64,000 bases of DNA from Alphaproteobacteria bacterium PA2 (GTDB taxonomy: Bacteria > Pseudomonadota > Alphaproteobacteria > Caulobacterales > Caulobacteraceae), in the NCBI GenBank assembly GCA_002256425.1, contig NKIZ01000001.1, forward strand, positions 3,259,001 to 3,323,000, given 5' to 3'. The notes under the pieces were generated by a model. That model was not told the DNA's origin, searched no databases, and worked only from the letters and a program-made list of their open reading frames with translations. The position numbers were made by a program, and so were the translations under genes. Within the stretch, counting starts at the first letter, position 1. Every line of letters starts with the position of its first letter. Positions 23,691-32,033 of the stretch are shown here, one piece after another.

Positions 23691-25727
23691 ATGAAACGCT
23701 TCTGGCTTGCGGCATGCGCCGCCTCCGTCCTCGCCCTGGCGGCGACCTCAGCCTCGTCTGAAGGCGCGCTGGGCGCGCCGCGCATGGGCCCCTGGGGCTT
23801 TGACCTGGCGGGCCGCGACCTGTCGGTTTCCCCCGGTGACAATTTCTCCGGCTATGCCGGCGGGACATATCTGAAGAACCTGGTGATCCCCGCTGACCGG
23901 TCCAGCTTCGGATCCTTTGACGGCCTGCGGGAACTGTCGGTCGACCGCATGCACGCGGTGCTGGACGCGGCTTCCAGGGACACGGCGGCGACCGGGGACA
24001 GGCAGAAGATCGGCGTCCTCTATCGCAGCTTCATGGACGAGTCGCAGATCAACGCCCTGGGCGCCAGGCCCATGGCTGCCGACCTCGCCGCCATCCGGGC
24101 GGCCAAGACCAAGGCTGACATCGCCCGCCTGATGGGTGTCGCCCAGACGGGCTTCGGCGGGGCGGCCTTCGGCGTCTATCTCGGCGACGACCAGAAGGAC
24201 CCCATGCGCTATGCGGTCTATGTGGTCCAGGGGGGTCTGAACCTCCCCAATCGGGACTATTACCTGGAGCCCCAGTTCGCACCCCAACGCGCCAAGTATG
24301 AAGCCTATGTGGCCCAGATGCTGAAGCTTGCGGGCTGGGCCAGGCCGGACGAAAACGCCAAGGCCATCGTGGCCATGGAGACCGAAATCGCCAAGGTCTC
24401 CTGGACCCTCGCCGAGCGCCGGGACGACGACAAGACCTACAACCCGCTGAAGGCTTCGGCCCTGCCGACCTTCGCACCGGGCTTCCCCTGGAAGGCCTTT
24501 TTCGAGGGCGCGGGCCTTGGAAAGATCGACAGGGTCATTGTCGCCGAGAACACCGCATTCCCCAAGATCGCTGGCATTTTCGCCAGGACGCCCCTTGAGA
24601 CCCTCAAGGCCTATCAGGCCTACACCCTGGCCGATCAGGCCTCGCCTTACCTCTCCAAGGCCTTTGAGGACGCCCGGTACGAATTCCGCGACAAGATCCT
24701 GTCCGGACAACTGGAACAGAGGCCCCGCTGGAAGCGTGGCGTCGCCCTGGTGGACAACCAGATCGGCGAGGCCCTCGGCAAGATCTATGTGGCCACCTAC
24801 TTCCCGCCGGAGAGCAAGGCCAAGATGATGGACCTGGTGGCGGAGATTAAGTCGGCCCTGAAGGTCCGCATCGAGAACCTGGCCTGGATGGGCCCGCAGA
24901 CCAAGGCCAAGGCCCTTGAGAAGCTGTCCAAGTTCAGCGTCATGATCGCCTATCCGGACACCTGGCGTGACTATTCCAAGCTGGTGATCAAGGACGGCGA
25001 TCTCTACGGCAATGTCCAGCGGGCCAACAAGTTCGAGTGGACCCGGCAGGTCGTGCGCCTGAAGGAGCCGGTGGACCGCAAGGAATGGGGCATGACCCCC
25101 GCCACCGTGAACGCCTACTATTCGCCCACGAAGAACGGCATCGTCTTCCCGGCCGCCATTCTGCAGCCTCCCTTCTTTGATCCCGAGGGCGACATGGCGG
25201 TGAATTTCGGCGGGATCGGCGCGGTCATCGGTCACGAGATCATCCACGGCTTTGACGATCAGGGCCGCAAGTCAGACGGCGATGGCGTCCTGAAGGAGTG
25301 GTGGACCGCCGAAGACGCCGCAAAGTTCAACGCCCAGGCCGCAAGGTTTGGCGCGCAATACTCGGCCACCGAGGTTCTGCCCGGCGTCTTCATCAAGGGC
25401 GACCAGACCATGGGCGAGAACATTGCTGACCTGGGCGGCGTACTGCTGGCCCTGGACGCCTATCGCGCTTCGCTCAAGGGCAAACCGGCGCCGGTGCTCG
25501 ACGGCATGACCGGCGATCAGCGGGTCTTCCTCGGCTGGTCCCAGGTCTGGCGCTCAAAGGCCCGTGAGGACCGGGTGCGGCAACTGGTGGTCACCGATGT
25601 GCACGCCCCGAACTTCGCCCGGACCAATGTTCCCCTGAAGAATGTTGACGCCTGGTATGACGCCTTTGGCGTCAAGCCCGGGGATGCAAACTATGTGGCG
25701 CCAGAGAACCGGGTCCGCATCTGGTAG
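23691..25727 (+). CDS. M13 family zinc metallopeptidase (neprilysin-like)
   Basis: 678 residues, the usual size for bacterial PepO-type enzymes. Signal peptide MKRFWLAACAASVLALAATSASS, likely periplasmic. The active site shows VIGHEIIHGFDDQGR (HExxH, about residue 515), ENIADLGGVLLALDAY (third ligand Glu, about residue 576) and the N-A-Y-Y region (ATVNAYYSPTKNGIVFPAAILQPPFF). It ends with the conserved ENRVRIW. It probably cleaves small peptides. No operon partner is clear; a hairpin repeat follows the stop at 25736-25759. Confidence 0.95.
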   Translation: MKRFWLAACAASVLALAATSASSEGALGAPRMGPWGFDLAGRDLSVSPGDNFSGYAGGTYLKNLVIPADRSSFGSFDGLRELSVDRMHAVLDAASRDTAATGDRQKIGVLYRSFMDESQINALGARPMAADLAAIRAAKTKADIARLMGVAQTGFGGAAFGVYLGDDQKDPMRYAVYVVQGGLNLPNRDYYLEPQFAPQRAKYEAYVAQMLKLAGWARPDENAKAIVAMETEIAKVSWTLAERRDDDKTYNPLKASALPTFAPGFPWKAFFEGAGLGKIDRVIVAENTAFPKIAGIFARTPLETLKAYQAYTLADQASPYLSKAFEDARYEFRDKILSGQLEQRPRWKRGVALVDNQIGEALGKIYVATYFPPESKAKMMDLVAEIKSALKVRIENLAWMGPQTKAKALEKLSKFSVMIAYPDTWRDYSKLVIKDGDLYGNVQRANKFEWTRQVVRLKEPVDRKEWGMTPATVNAYYSPTKNGIVFPAAILQPPFFDPEGDMAVNFGGIGAVIGHEIIHGFDDQGRKSDGDGVLKEWWTAEDAAKFNAQAARFGAQYSATEVLPGVFIKGDQTMGENIADLGGVLLALDAYRASLKGKPAPVLDGMTGDQRVFLGWSQVWRSKAREDRVRQLVVTDVHAPNFARTNVPLKNVDAWYDAFGVKPGDANYVAPENRVRIW

Positions 25728-25735
25728 CTTTCTCC

Positions 25736-25759
25736 AGGCGTTTCCGTCCGGAAACGCCT
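25736..25759. repeat. GGCGTTTCC hairpin repeat, copy 1
   Basis: Perfect 11-bp inverted repeat AGGCGTTTCCG/CGGAAACGCCT with a two-base loop, 20 of 24 bases identical to a hairpin at 27115-27138 beyond the next gene. It overlaps the stop of the flavoprotein gene (minus) and follows the M13 stop (plus), so it could act as a terminator for both. Confidence 0.6.
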
Positions 25760-26981
25760 ATCCGGCCCGGACGTGTTTGAGGGCGGCCAGACCGGCCGCC
25801 CTGCCCGTCGCGAAACAGGCCTGCAACAGGTAGCCGCCCGTGGGCGCCTCCCAGTCCAGCATTTCACCGGCCAGAAAGACGCCGGGCCTGGCCGTGAGCA
25901 TGAAGTCCGCATTGACGGACCCAAACTGCACGCCGCCGGCCGATGATATCGCCCGCTCCAGGGATTGCGCACCTGTAAATTGGACAGGGACAGCCTTGAT
26001 GGATCCCGGGAGGTCCCGGGACAGGGCCTGCGGATTTCCGGCAAAGCCTTCCCGCAGGAAGGCGACCTCTGTCGGGCTGAACCGCAGGGCCTTGCGCAGT
26101 CGATTGGAAAGGCTGTCACCTGAACGGACTCGCCCAAGGCGCCGGGCGATTTCGTCCCCGGACAGGCCCGGTCGAAGATCCACATGCAGGAGCGTCTCAC
26201 GGCCCGCCTCCAGGCTTTCGCGCAGATCACGGGACAGGGCGTAGATCCCGCCGCCCTGGATCCCGGTCCGGGAAATCATGATCTCGCCGGTCAGGGTCCT
26301 GCCCTGGAATTCGAGTCCGATGGCCTTGAGGGGTTCACCGGCGAATCTTGTCCCGAACGTCTCGGACCAGTCCACATTGAACCCGACATTGGTTGGTGCG
26401 AAGGGCGTCACCCCGACGCCACTGGCCTGGAGGATCTCAACCCACTTTCCGTCGGAACCAAGCCTGGGCCACGAGGCCCCCCCCAGGGCGAGAACGACGG
26501 CGTCGGCGGTTGTCTCATGTCGCTCTCCGGGCTCGGTCTCGAAGATCAGCGCCCCGTCTGCAGACCACCCGGTCCAGGTCTCGCGGAAGCGGAACTGCGC
26601 GCCCAGATCGGTCAGACGCGACATCCAGCTGCGAAGCAGGGGCGAGGCCTTCATCGCCACCGGGAAGATCCGGCCGCTGGAGCCGATGAAGGTGGGCTGG
26701 CCCAGGGATTCAGACCATGCGCGCAGGCTCTCCGCCGGAAAGTCCGCCAGGGCTGGCGACAGGTGAGGCCTGGCGGATCCATACTTCTCGGCAAAGGCCT
26801 CGAATGGCTCGCTGTGGGTCAGGTTGAGGCCGCCCCGTCCGGCCATCAGGAACTTGCGTCCCGGACTGGGCATGCGATCAAGGACCGTGACCGAGACACC
26901 CGCTTCCAGCAGGACTTCCGCAGCCATGAGGCCCGCCGGCCCGGCGCCGATGACAATGGCCCGCCCTTCAGACATGCCCAT
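25758..26981 (-). CDS. NAD(P)/FAD-dependent oxidoreductase of the HI0933/YhiN family (TIGR03862-like)
   Basis: 407 residues. The N-terminal FAD Rossmann motif is IVIGAGPAGLMAAEVLLEAGVSVTVLD, followed by RKFLMAGRGGLNLTHSE, the Gly-rich segment typical of this family (usually GGGRCN). C-terminal block: FGSVNADFMLTARPGVFLAGEMLDWEAPTGGYLLQACFATGRAAGLAALKH. No signal peptide, cytosolic. Members are flavoproteins of uncertain substrate, sometimes annotated as aminoacetone oxidase. A 16-bp palindrome lies 40-55 bases upstream (27021-27036). No partner gene nearby. Confidence 0.88.
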   Translation of the reverse strand: MGMSEGRAIVIGAGPAGLMAAEVLLEAGVSVTVLDRMPSPGRKFLMAGRGGLNLTHSEPFEAFAEKYGSARPHLSPALADFPAESLRAWSESLGQPTFIGSSGRIFPVAMKASPLLRSWMSRLTDLGAQFRFRETWTGWSADGALIFETEPGERHETTADAVVLALGGASWPRLGSDGKWVEILQASGVGVTPFAPTNVGFNVDWSETFGTRFAGEPLKAIGLEFQGRTLTGEIMISRTGIQGGGIYALSRDLRESLEAGRETLLHVDLRPGLSGDEIARRLGRVRSGDSLSNRLRKALRFSPTEVAFLREGFAGNPQALSRDLPGSIKAVPVQFTGAQSLERAISSAGGVQFGSVNADFMLTARPGVFLAGEMLDWEAPTGGYLLQACFATGRAAGLAALKHVRAG

Positions 26982-27058
26982 GCCGGTCAGGGAAGGTCTG
27001 GATTTTGGAAAGAATAGTTTTTGACGCTTGCGTCAATTTACGGTTCCGGACACAAAAT

Positions 27059-27094
27059 AGCCCGCTACGGGGGATAATCGCAGCGGGCTTTTTT
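27059..27094 (+). terminator. Rho-independent terminator on plus strand
   Basis: Stem AGCCCGCT (27059-27066) with AGCGGGCT (27082-27089), followed by six T (27089-27094). On the minus strand the same stem is followed by ATTTTGTG, weaker. The neighbouring genes are all on the minus strand, so the strong T-run on plus is unexplained. Confidence 0.7.
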
Positions 27095-27115
27095 GAGCCG
27101 AGGCTCGTATTAAGA

Positions 27116-27137
27116 GGCGTTTCCTCCCCGAAACGCC
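27116..27137. repeat. GGCGTTTCC hairpin repeat, copy 2
   Basis: GGCGTTTC (27116-27123) pairs with GAAACGCC (27130-27137). Near-copy of the hairpin at 25736-25759; the two flank the flavoprotein gene. Confidence 0.55.
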
Positions 27138-27308
27138 GGAGACTGAAAGCTTTGAGCTGTTCTTGTCTCTCGCAAGACTGAGAAAACGGCAATTCTGAGT
27201 GCGAGTCAATGCGCCCGCTTCCCCTCAATGGGTGAAAACCGCACAAAATTGTGACATCGGCGAAAATTTCCGGGCCGAAGCCGCACATTTTTGACGCATT
27301 TGTCAAAA

Positions 27309-28256
27309 TTACCTGCAACGGGCTCTCAAGGTCTCTGCAGCGGGGCTCTGGATTTCAAAGACGAAGTCCGGGCGCGAGACTGTAACGGGGCCCCGCCCTG
27401 CAGCCGTCAGGGCTGTTGAAATCTCGGCAACCCGGGTGTTGGGAACCAGCAGGCCATTTGGCCGACGTGACGCGCCCAGTTGCTCGAACCGGGCGGCAAG
27501 GCCCTCATCGCCGTCCTGACTTGGCCAGACCAGGGTGGCGCTGGCGTGGGCTGAGGCCCTTGCTTCAAGAATGCGCAACAGGGCTTCCGCCGAGTCCAGT
27601 TGTCCAGCGGTCCAGCTGGCGACGCAGGAGGCGGCGAGATGAGCCTGGCTCTTCAGGATCACGCCGTCCCCGAGGATCTTCAGGCCATTCGCCTCCAGGG
27701 TGGCGCCTGTCGTCGTAATGTCGACGACCAGTTCAGCCGCCCCGGCTGCGGGGGCTCCCTCAGTCGCGCCGGCAGACTCGGCAATACGGTAGTCGGAAAG
27801 CCCGTGGCGGGCGAAGAAGGCCCGAGTCTGCACAAGATACTTGGTCGCCACCCGCATCCTTCGACCGGTCCGGGCGAGCATGTCATGGGCGACCTCTTCC
27901 AGGTCAGCCATGGTGTCGACGTCAAGCCAGCTCTTGGGCGCCGCCACAACCAGATCCGCCCGCCCGAAGCCCAGGGCCTGGAGCAGCAGGACGTCCCGGT
28001 CGATATTGGGACCCCGTTCCCGCAGGAGGTCCTCACCTGTGACGCCAAGGTGGACCTCGCCGCACTCCAGCGCCTCGGCAATGTCGCCAGCGGAGAGAAG
28101 CCGGACCGAGACGCCCGCCACGCCCTTCAGCTCGGCCATATAGCCCCGGTCGCCGCCGGAGACAGAAAGGGACAGATTGCAGTCCCGCAGCCAGGCTTCC
28201 ACCTGTTCCTTCAGACGCCCCTTCGAGGGCACGGCCAGGATCAATGGCTCACTCAT
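27309..28256 (-). CDS. hisG: ATP phosphoribosyltransferase HisG
   Basis: 315 residues. First enzyme of histidine synthesis, joining ATP and PRPP. It starts MSEPLILAVPSKGRLKEQVEAWL, with AGDIAEALECGEVHLGVTGEDLLRE and the PRPP-binding ELVVDITTTGATLEANGL near residue 180. HisG that works with HisZ is usually ~210-230 residues; this one carries an extra ~85 residues at the C-terminus (ending RPDFVFEIQSPAAETLRARCR), yet hisZ is directly upstream. It overlaps the hisZ stop by four bases (ATGA at 28253-28256). Confidence 0.94.
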   Translation of the reverse strand: MSEPLILAVPSKGRLKEQVEAWLRDCNLSLSVSGGDRGYMAELKGVAGVSVRLLSAGDIAEALECGEVHLGVTGEDLLRERGPNIDRDVLLLQALGFGRADLVVAAPKSWLDVDTMADLEEVAHDMLARTGRRMRVATKYLVQTRAFFARHGLSDYRIAESAGATEGAPAAGAAELVVDITTTGATLEANGLKILGDGVILKSQAHLAASCVASWTAGQLDSAEALLRILEARASAHASATLVWPSQDGDEGLAARFEQLGASRRPNGLLVPNTRVAEISTALTAAGRGPVTVSRPDFVFEIQSPAAETLRARCR

Positions 28257-29389
28257 GACATCACCTGATCAAGGGCTCGGCCGGGGCGAACCATGCATCC
28301 GATCGCCCGGCCTGGTGTCTGCCCCCCAAGGCGACTGAGCAGGCCGTCGTAACGCCCTCCAACCGCAACAGGATCATGCTGACCCAGGGCCGCAGACCTG
28401 ACTTCGAAGGTCACGCCGTCATAGTAGTCAAAGGAATGACCAAGGGCCGTAGAGAAGGTCGCATCCCCGACAGGAGCCCCGGCCGCGGACAGGCGCTCCA
28501 GTTGTTCCCGCCAGGCGCCAAGGGCGGCCTGGAGGACCGTGGCCGACCCTGCAGCCAGTTTACCGATCACATCGAGGGCGGCGCCCGGCTCACCCTCCAC
28601 AGCCAGAAAGGCGGATATCGCTTCAGCCTGCTCCCGGGTCAGGGCGGGGGCAGCCCGTCCCTCCGCCTGTTGGATCAGTCTCTGGGCGATTTCCGCAGGA
28701 GACCGACCGCCAACCGGCTGTATGCCGGCAAGGGCCCAGACCTCCTCGAGAGCGGCGCCCGCGGCTTCGGGAGTCAGACCTGACAGAATGGAAGCCAGAC
28801 CTCCGCCTGCGCGCCCGCTGACCGCTTCTCCCGCCCGGGCGAGTTCAGCCTGAAGCAGGCGTGGGCGAGACGCCGCACGCTTGATCCGCGCACTGAGGAC
28901 GGGAGCCAGGTCCAGACCATCAACAAAGGCCGAGAACAGCGACACGTCCCCGAGCCAGAGGGACAGGTCCCCCCGGCCGCCAATGGCCGCGGCGCGCCAG
29001 CCGAGCATGATGGCTTCAAAGTCAGCGTCCGCTGCCGGGCCAGGCGGCGTGAACCGCTCAACGCCGATCTGCAGGAACTCCTCGGCCTGATCAGGACGAT
29101 CAGGGGCGGCGCGAAACACCTTGCCTTCATAGAAGTAATCCCCGGCCGGGGATCCGCTTTCAATATGGGCCTTTGCAATCGGGGCCGTGAAATCCGCCCT
29201 CAGGCAGGCCTCCTGGCCGCCCTCCGCCTGGACGACAAACAATTGGGCCCGGAGGGTTTCCCCGGCCAGATCCAGCATCAGACCCAGGGGTTGCAGTATG
29301 GCGGTGTCGATCAGCCTTGCACCCGTTTCGACAAAGGGCGCCCGGATGGCGGCGAGTTGATCGGCAGGAATGGCGGGCTCGACGCGCAT
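28253..29389 (-). CDS. hisZ: ATP phosphoribosyltransferase regulatory subunit HisZ
   Basis: 378 residues. A HisRS-like protein without aminoacylation motifs: ALQPLGLMLDLAG, QEACLRADFTAPIAKAHIESG (motif-1-like RADFT), GRYDGLLSRLGG near the end. HisZ binds HisG and enables histidine feedback. The ATG at 29389, five bases after the hisS stop, is preferred over upstream codons, since those lie inside hisS. Gene order hisS-hisZ-hisG, with the hisZ/hisG overlap, indicates one operon. Confidence 0.92.
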   Translation of the reverse strand: MRVEPAIPADQLAAIRAPFVETGARLIDTAILQPLGLMLDLAGETLRAQLFVVQAEGGQEACLRADFTAPIAKAHIESGSPAGDYFYEGKVFRAAPDRPDQAEEFLQIGVERFTPPGPAADADFEAIMLGWRAAAIGGRGDLSLWLGDVSLFSAFVDGLDLAPVLSARIKRAASRPRLLQAELARAGEAVSGRAGGGLASILSGLTPEAAGAALEEVWALAGIQPVGGRSPAEIAQRLIQQAEGRAAPALTREQAEAISAFLAVEGEPGAALDVIGKLAAGSATVLQAALGAWREQLERLSAAGAPVGDATFSTALGHSFDYYDGVTFEVRSAALGQHDPVAVGGRYDGLLSRLGGQTPGRAIGCMVRPGRALDQVMS

Positions 29390-29393
29390 GGAC

Positions 29394-30860
29394 CTAACCT
29401 TCCAGAATGCGGCGGATCGCCGGAACGAGGTCCGCGCGCGGCACGGTCTGCTGACCAGGCCGGGACTCACGCCACTCCGCATTGTCCGTGACCCCTGCGG
29501 CCAGGGCGCGACCAAGGTCGAGATCCTTGATGGTCACGGTCCCGGCAGCGATCTCGTCGCCGCCGAGAATGACGGCGGCTGGAGACAGGCGCCGATCGGC
29601 ATACTTCATCTGCGGTCGCATGCCTGAGGATCCCAGATAGACCTCGGCGGCAATGCCCGCCGCGCGAAGCTCGCCGGCGACTTCATAATACTTCGCCATG
29701 TCGTCCGGGCTGAAGGCGATCACCACGACCGGGCCCCTGGCCTGGGATCCGAGATCCTTGCCCGCAGCGCGAAGGGCCGAAGCCAGGCGGGAAACACCGA
29801 AGGAAAAGCCGGTGGCAGGCACCGGCGCCCCGGTGAACCTGGCCACAAGATCATCATAACGGCCGCCGCCGCCCACAGACCCGAACCGGACAGGCTGACC
29901 CTTTTCATCTGTGGTCTGCAGCAGGAGTTCGGCCTCGAAAACCGTGCCGGTGTAATACTCCAGGCCCCGGACGATCGAGGGATCAAACACCGCCTGGCCC
30001 GCCCCGACGCCCATGGCCCGCAGGGCCTGATCGATCAGGGCCAGTTCAGACAGGCCTTCATCACCCTCGGCCGAGCCGCCAATCACATTTGCAATCCGGT
30101 CCAGGGTTTCGGTCCGGCCGTCCGCCCCTGCAGCCACAAAGGCCAGCACCGATTCCGCCGCCTTGGCGGTCAAACCGGCGCCCTTGGTGAAGGCGCCGGA
30201 CTCATCCTTGCGGCCCTCGCCCAGCAGCAGCCGGACCCCGTCGGCGCCCAGACGGTCAAGCTTGTCCACGGCCCGCAGGACAGCCAGCTTCTGGCCGTCT
30301 GTGGTCACGCCGGCGGTGGCCAGCAGGCCATTGAGCAGTTTGCGGTTGTTGATCTTGATGACATAGCCATCGGCTGGAAGACCGGCCGCCATCAGACCCT
30401 CGGCGGCCATGGCGATGATCTCCGCGTCGGCTTCAGGTCGGGCCGATCCCACCGTGTCAGCATCGCACTGGGTGAATTCCCGGAACCGGCCGGGTCCTGG
30501 CTTCTCATTGCGCCAGACCGTGCCGAAGGCGTACCGGCGGAAGGGCTTGGGCAGGGTCTCCCAGTTCTGGGCAGCGAAACGGGCCAGGGGCGCTGTCAGG
30601 TCATAGCGCAGGGCCATCCACTGCTCGTCGTCGTCCTGCAGGGCGAAGACCCCCTCATTGGGGCGGTCGGCGTCCGGCAGGAACTTGCCCAGGGCGTCGG
30701 CATACTCAAAGGCGCCCGTGTCCAGGGCCTCAAATCCATAGCGCTCATAGACCTCGGACACCCTGGTGAGGATCACCCGCTCAGCGGCCAGGTCCCTGGC
30801 GCGACGGTCATTGAAGCCACGGGGGGCGCGGGCTTCGGGTCTTTGAATGGGATCGGACAT
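29394..30860 (-). CDS. hisS: Histidyl-tRNA synthetase, alphaproteobacterial (eukaryote-like) type
   Basis: 488 residues, class II aaRS. Motif 1 area GFEALDTGAFEYADAL; motif 2 PFRRYAFGTVWRNEKPGPGRFREFTQCDAD; the histidine-specific RGLEYYTGTVFEAELL and GGGGRYDDLVARF. It reads RYDLTAPLARFAA where bacterial enzymes have LTPE..., resembling eukaryotic and archaeal HisRS. Such HisRS in Caulobacter pairs with an unusual tRNA-His lacking the extra G-1. No such tRNA gene is in the window. First gene of the hisS-hisZ-hisG unit. Confidence 0.94.
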   Translation of the reverse strand: MSDPIQRPEARAPRGFNDRRARDLAAERVILTRVSEVYERYGFEALDTGAFEYADALGKFLPDADRPNEGVFALQDDDEQWMALRYDLTAPLARFAAQNWETLPKPFRRYAFGTVWRNEKPGPGRFREFTQCDADTVGSARPEADAEIIAMAAEGLMAAGLPADGYVIKINNRKLLNGLLATAGVTTDGQKLAVLRAVDKLDRLGADGVRLLLGEGRKDESGAFTKGAGLTAKAAESVLAFVAAGADGRTETLDRIANVIGGSAEGDEGLSELALIDQALRAMGVGAGQAVFDPSIVRGLEYYTGTVFEAELLLQTTDEKGQPVRFGSVGGGGRYDDLVARFTGAPVPATGFSFGVSRLASALRAAGKDLGSQARGPVVVIAFSPDDMAKYYEVAGELRAAGIAAEVYLGSSGMRPQMKYADRRLSPAAVILGGDEIAAGTVTIKDLDLGRALAAGVTDNAEWRESRPGQQTVPRADLVPAIRRILEG

Positions 30861-31147
30861 GGCGCGCGCTTAGGCCAGGTCACGGCAGGCGGCAAGTCGC
30901 AGCCCCAGGATTTCAGCAATTCGGATCATCTTGGTCTATCCCTTGAAGGTTCTCGGGATGGAGCGTGTTCTGGCGCCCCATCCGCTGTGCGGGGGGCGGC
31001 GCGACGGGTCTGGCCTAAGCCAAACGCCCCCGGCCGATCCCGCCATGGCAGGTCGGATGGTGGAGGCCGTGATGGTGCGCGCGGGCGAACATGACGCCCT
31101 CATAAGCCAGGACGCCGGAAAAAGCGAGTCGGGCGGCAGGCCCCGTC
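30861..31147. other. Intergenic stretch between hisS and an SDR gene, nothing recognised
   Basis: About 290 bases upstream of hisS and downstream of the SDR gene, all on the minus strand. Several frames are open across it, but none shows conserved motifs, a ribosome site or a plausible start. It should carry the hisS promoter. No clear terminator for the SDR transcript was found. Confidence 0.45.
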
Positions 31148-32023
31148 CTACCCTTCCGCCGGACGGACCCCGCCGGTGAGGTCCGGGGTCGTATAGTCCA
31201 TGCCGGCCAGGGCCTTGCTGCCGTCGGCGGCGTCGAAGCCGGCCATGATCCGGGCAAACCGCATCTGGACCGCGCCGCGCATGTCGGGGTGGGTGAAGAT
31301 GTACATGTCCTTGGCCAGGACGGACTCCAGCACGCGCTGGCCGACCCGCTCGGGATCGATTCCGCTGTCCACCAGGTTTCCGGCCACCACCGGATTGTTC
31401 ACAGGACCGCCATACTGGGCCTGACGGGTTCTTCCGGACTGGTTGATCTTGGTCTTCACGAAGCCGGGGCAAAGGGCGGCGACGTGGATGTTCTCGGCGG
31501 CCAGCTGGCCGTTCCAGCCTTCGGACATGGCGACGACGGCGAACTTGGTGGCCGAATAGACCTCCATGCCGGGGGGCGAGACCATGCCGGCCATGGAGGC
31601 GGTGTTGACGAAGGCGCCGCCTTCGCCGTGGGCGCGGATCAGGGGCAGGAAGGTTTCCATGCCATAGACGACGCCCTTCAGATTGACGTCGATGACCCAG
31701 TCCCAGTCGGAGGGCTTGACCTGATCGATGGGTCCGCCTGCGCCAACGCCGGCATTGTTGCAGACTATGTGCACCTTGCCGAAGGTCTCGATGGTCTTCT
31801 GGGCGGCGGCCTGCACAGCCGCACGGCTGACCACATCGCAGATGACGCTGGAGACCTTGATCTGGCGGCTCTCAAGATCTGCGACGGCCTGGGCGAGCGG
31901 CGGTTCGTCAATGTCAGCCAGCATGATCTGCATGCCGGCCTCACCAAAAGCGTGCGCCATGGCTAGACCCAGACCACTGGCCCCGCCGGTGATGAAGGCT
32001 GTCTTGCCCTTGAGGTCTTCCAT
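31148..32023 (-). CDS. Short-chain dehydrogenase/reductase (SDR)
   Basis: 291 residues. Cofactor motif FITGGASGLGLAMAHAF (TGxxxGxG), NNAGVGAGGP, catalytic Ser and YSATKFAVVAMSEGWNGQLA (YxxxK). The acidic residue after beta-2 (LADIDEP) favours NAD+. Substrate unknown; the C-terminal 70 residues (MYIFTHPDMRGAVQMRFARIMAGFD) occur in SDRs annotated as steroid- or alcohol-type. Ten bases after pgi, same direction, so probably cotranscribed. Confidence 0.88.
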   Translation of the reverse strand: MEDLKGKTAFITGGASGLGLAMAHAFGEAGMQIMLADIDEPPLAQAVADLESRQIKVSSVICDVVSRAAVQAAAQKTIETFGKVHIVCNNAGVGAGGPIDQVKPSDWDWVIDVNLKGVVYGMETFLPLIRAHGEGGAFVNTASMAGMVSPPGMEVYSATKFAVVAMSEGWNGQLAAENIHVAALCPGFVKTKINQSGRTRQAQYGGPVNNPVVAGNLVDSGIDPERVGQRVLESVLAKDMYIFTHPDMRGAVQMRFARIMAGFDAADGSKALAGMDYTTPDLTGGVRPAEG

Positions 32024-32033
32024 CTGCGCTACC

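Larger units (their letters stand above)
26982..27308. other. Hairpin-rich intergenic region upstream of the flavoprotein and downstream of hisG
   Basis: About 325 bases, A+T-richer than neighbours, with no convincing coding frame on either strand. It contains: TTGACGC-TT-GCGTCAA (27021-27036, perfect); a terminator-like hairpin on the plus strand (27059-27094); GAGCC/GGCTC (27095-27106); a repeat hairpin at 27116-27137; and TTTTGAC/GTCAAAA (27289-27308), just after the hisG stop. The strong plus-strand terminator with no plus-strand gene ahead of it hints at a small RNA starting near 27000 or at a transcript from further upstream, but this is not proven. Confidence 0.5.

Noticed and set aside
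22720..23823. Possibility of an extra gene upstream or within the CPA2 antiporter region
   Set aside because: The other-strand frames have no conserved blocks; the antiporter frame explains the whole stretch.
26968..27318. 116-codon minus-strand frame across the intergenic region after hisG
   Set aside because: Composition is irregular, there is no ribosome site, and it overlaps the hairpins and both neighbours.
30843..31147. Small open frames upstream of hisS
   Set aside because: None has a convincing start or a recognisable domain; they overlap real genes at both ends.
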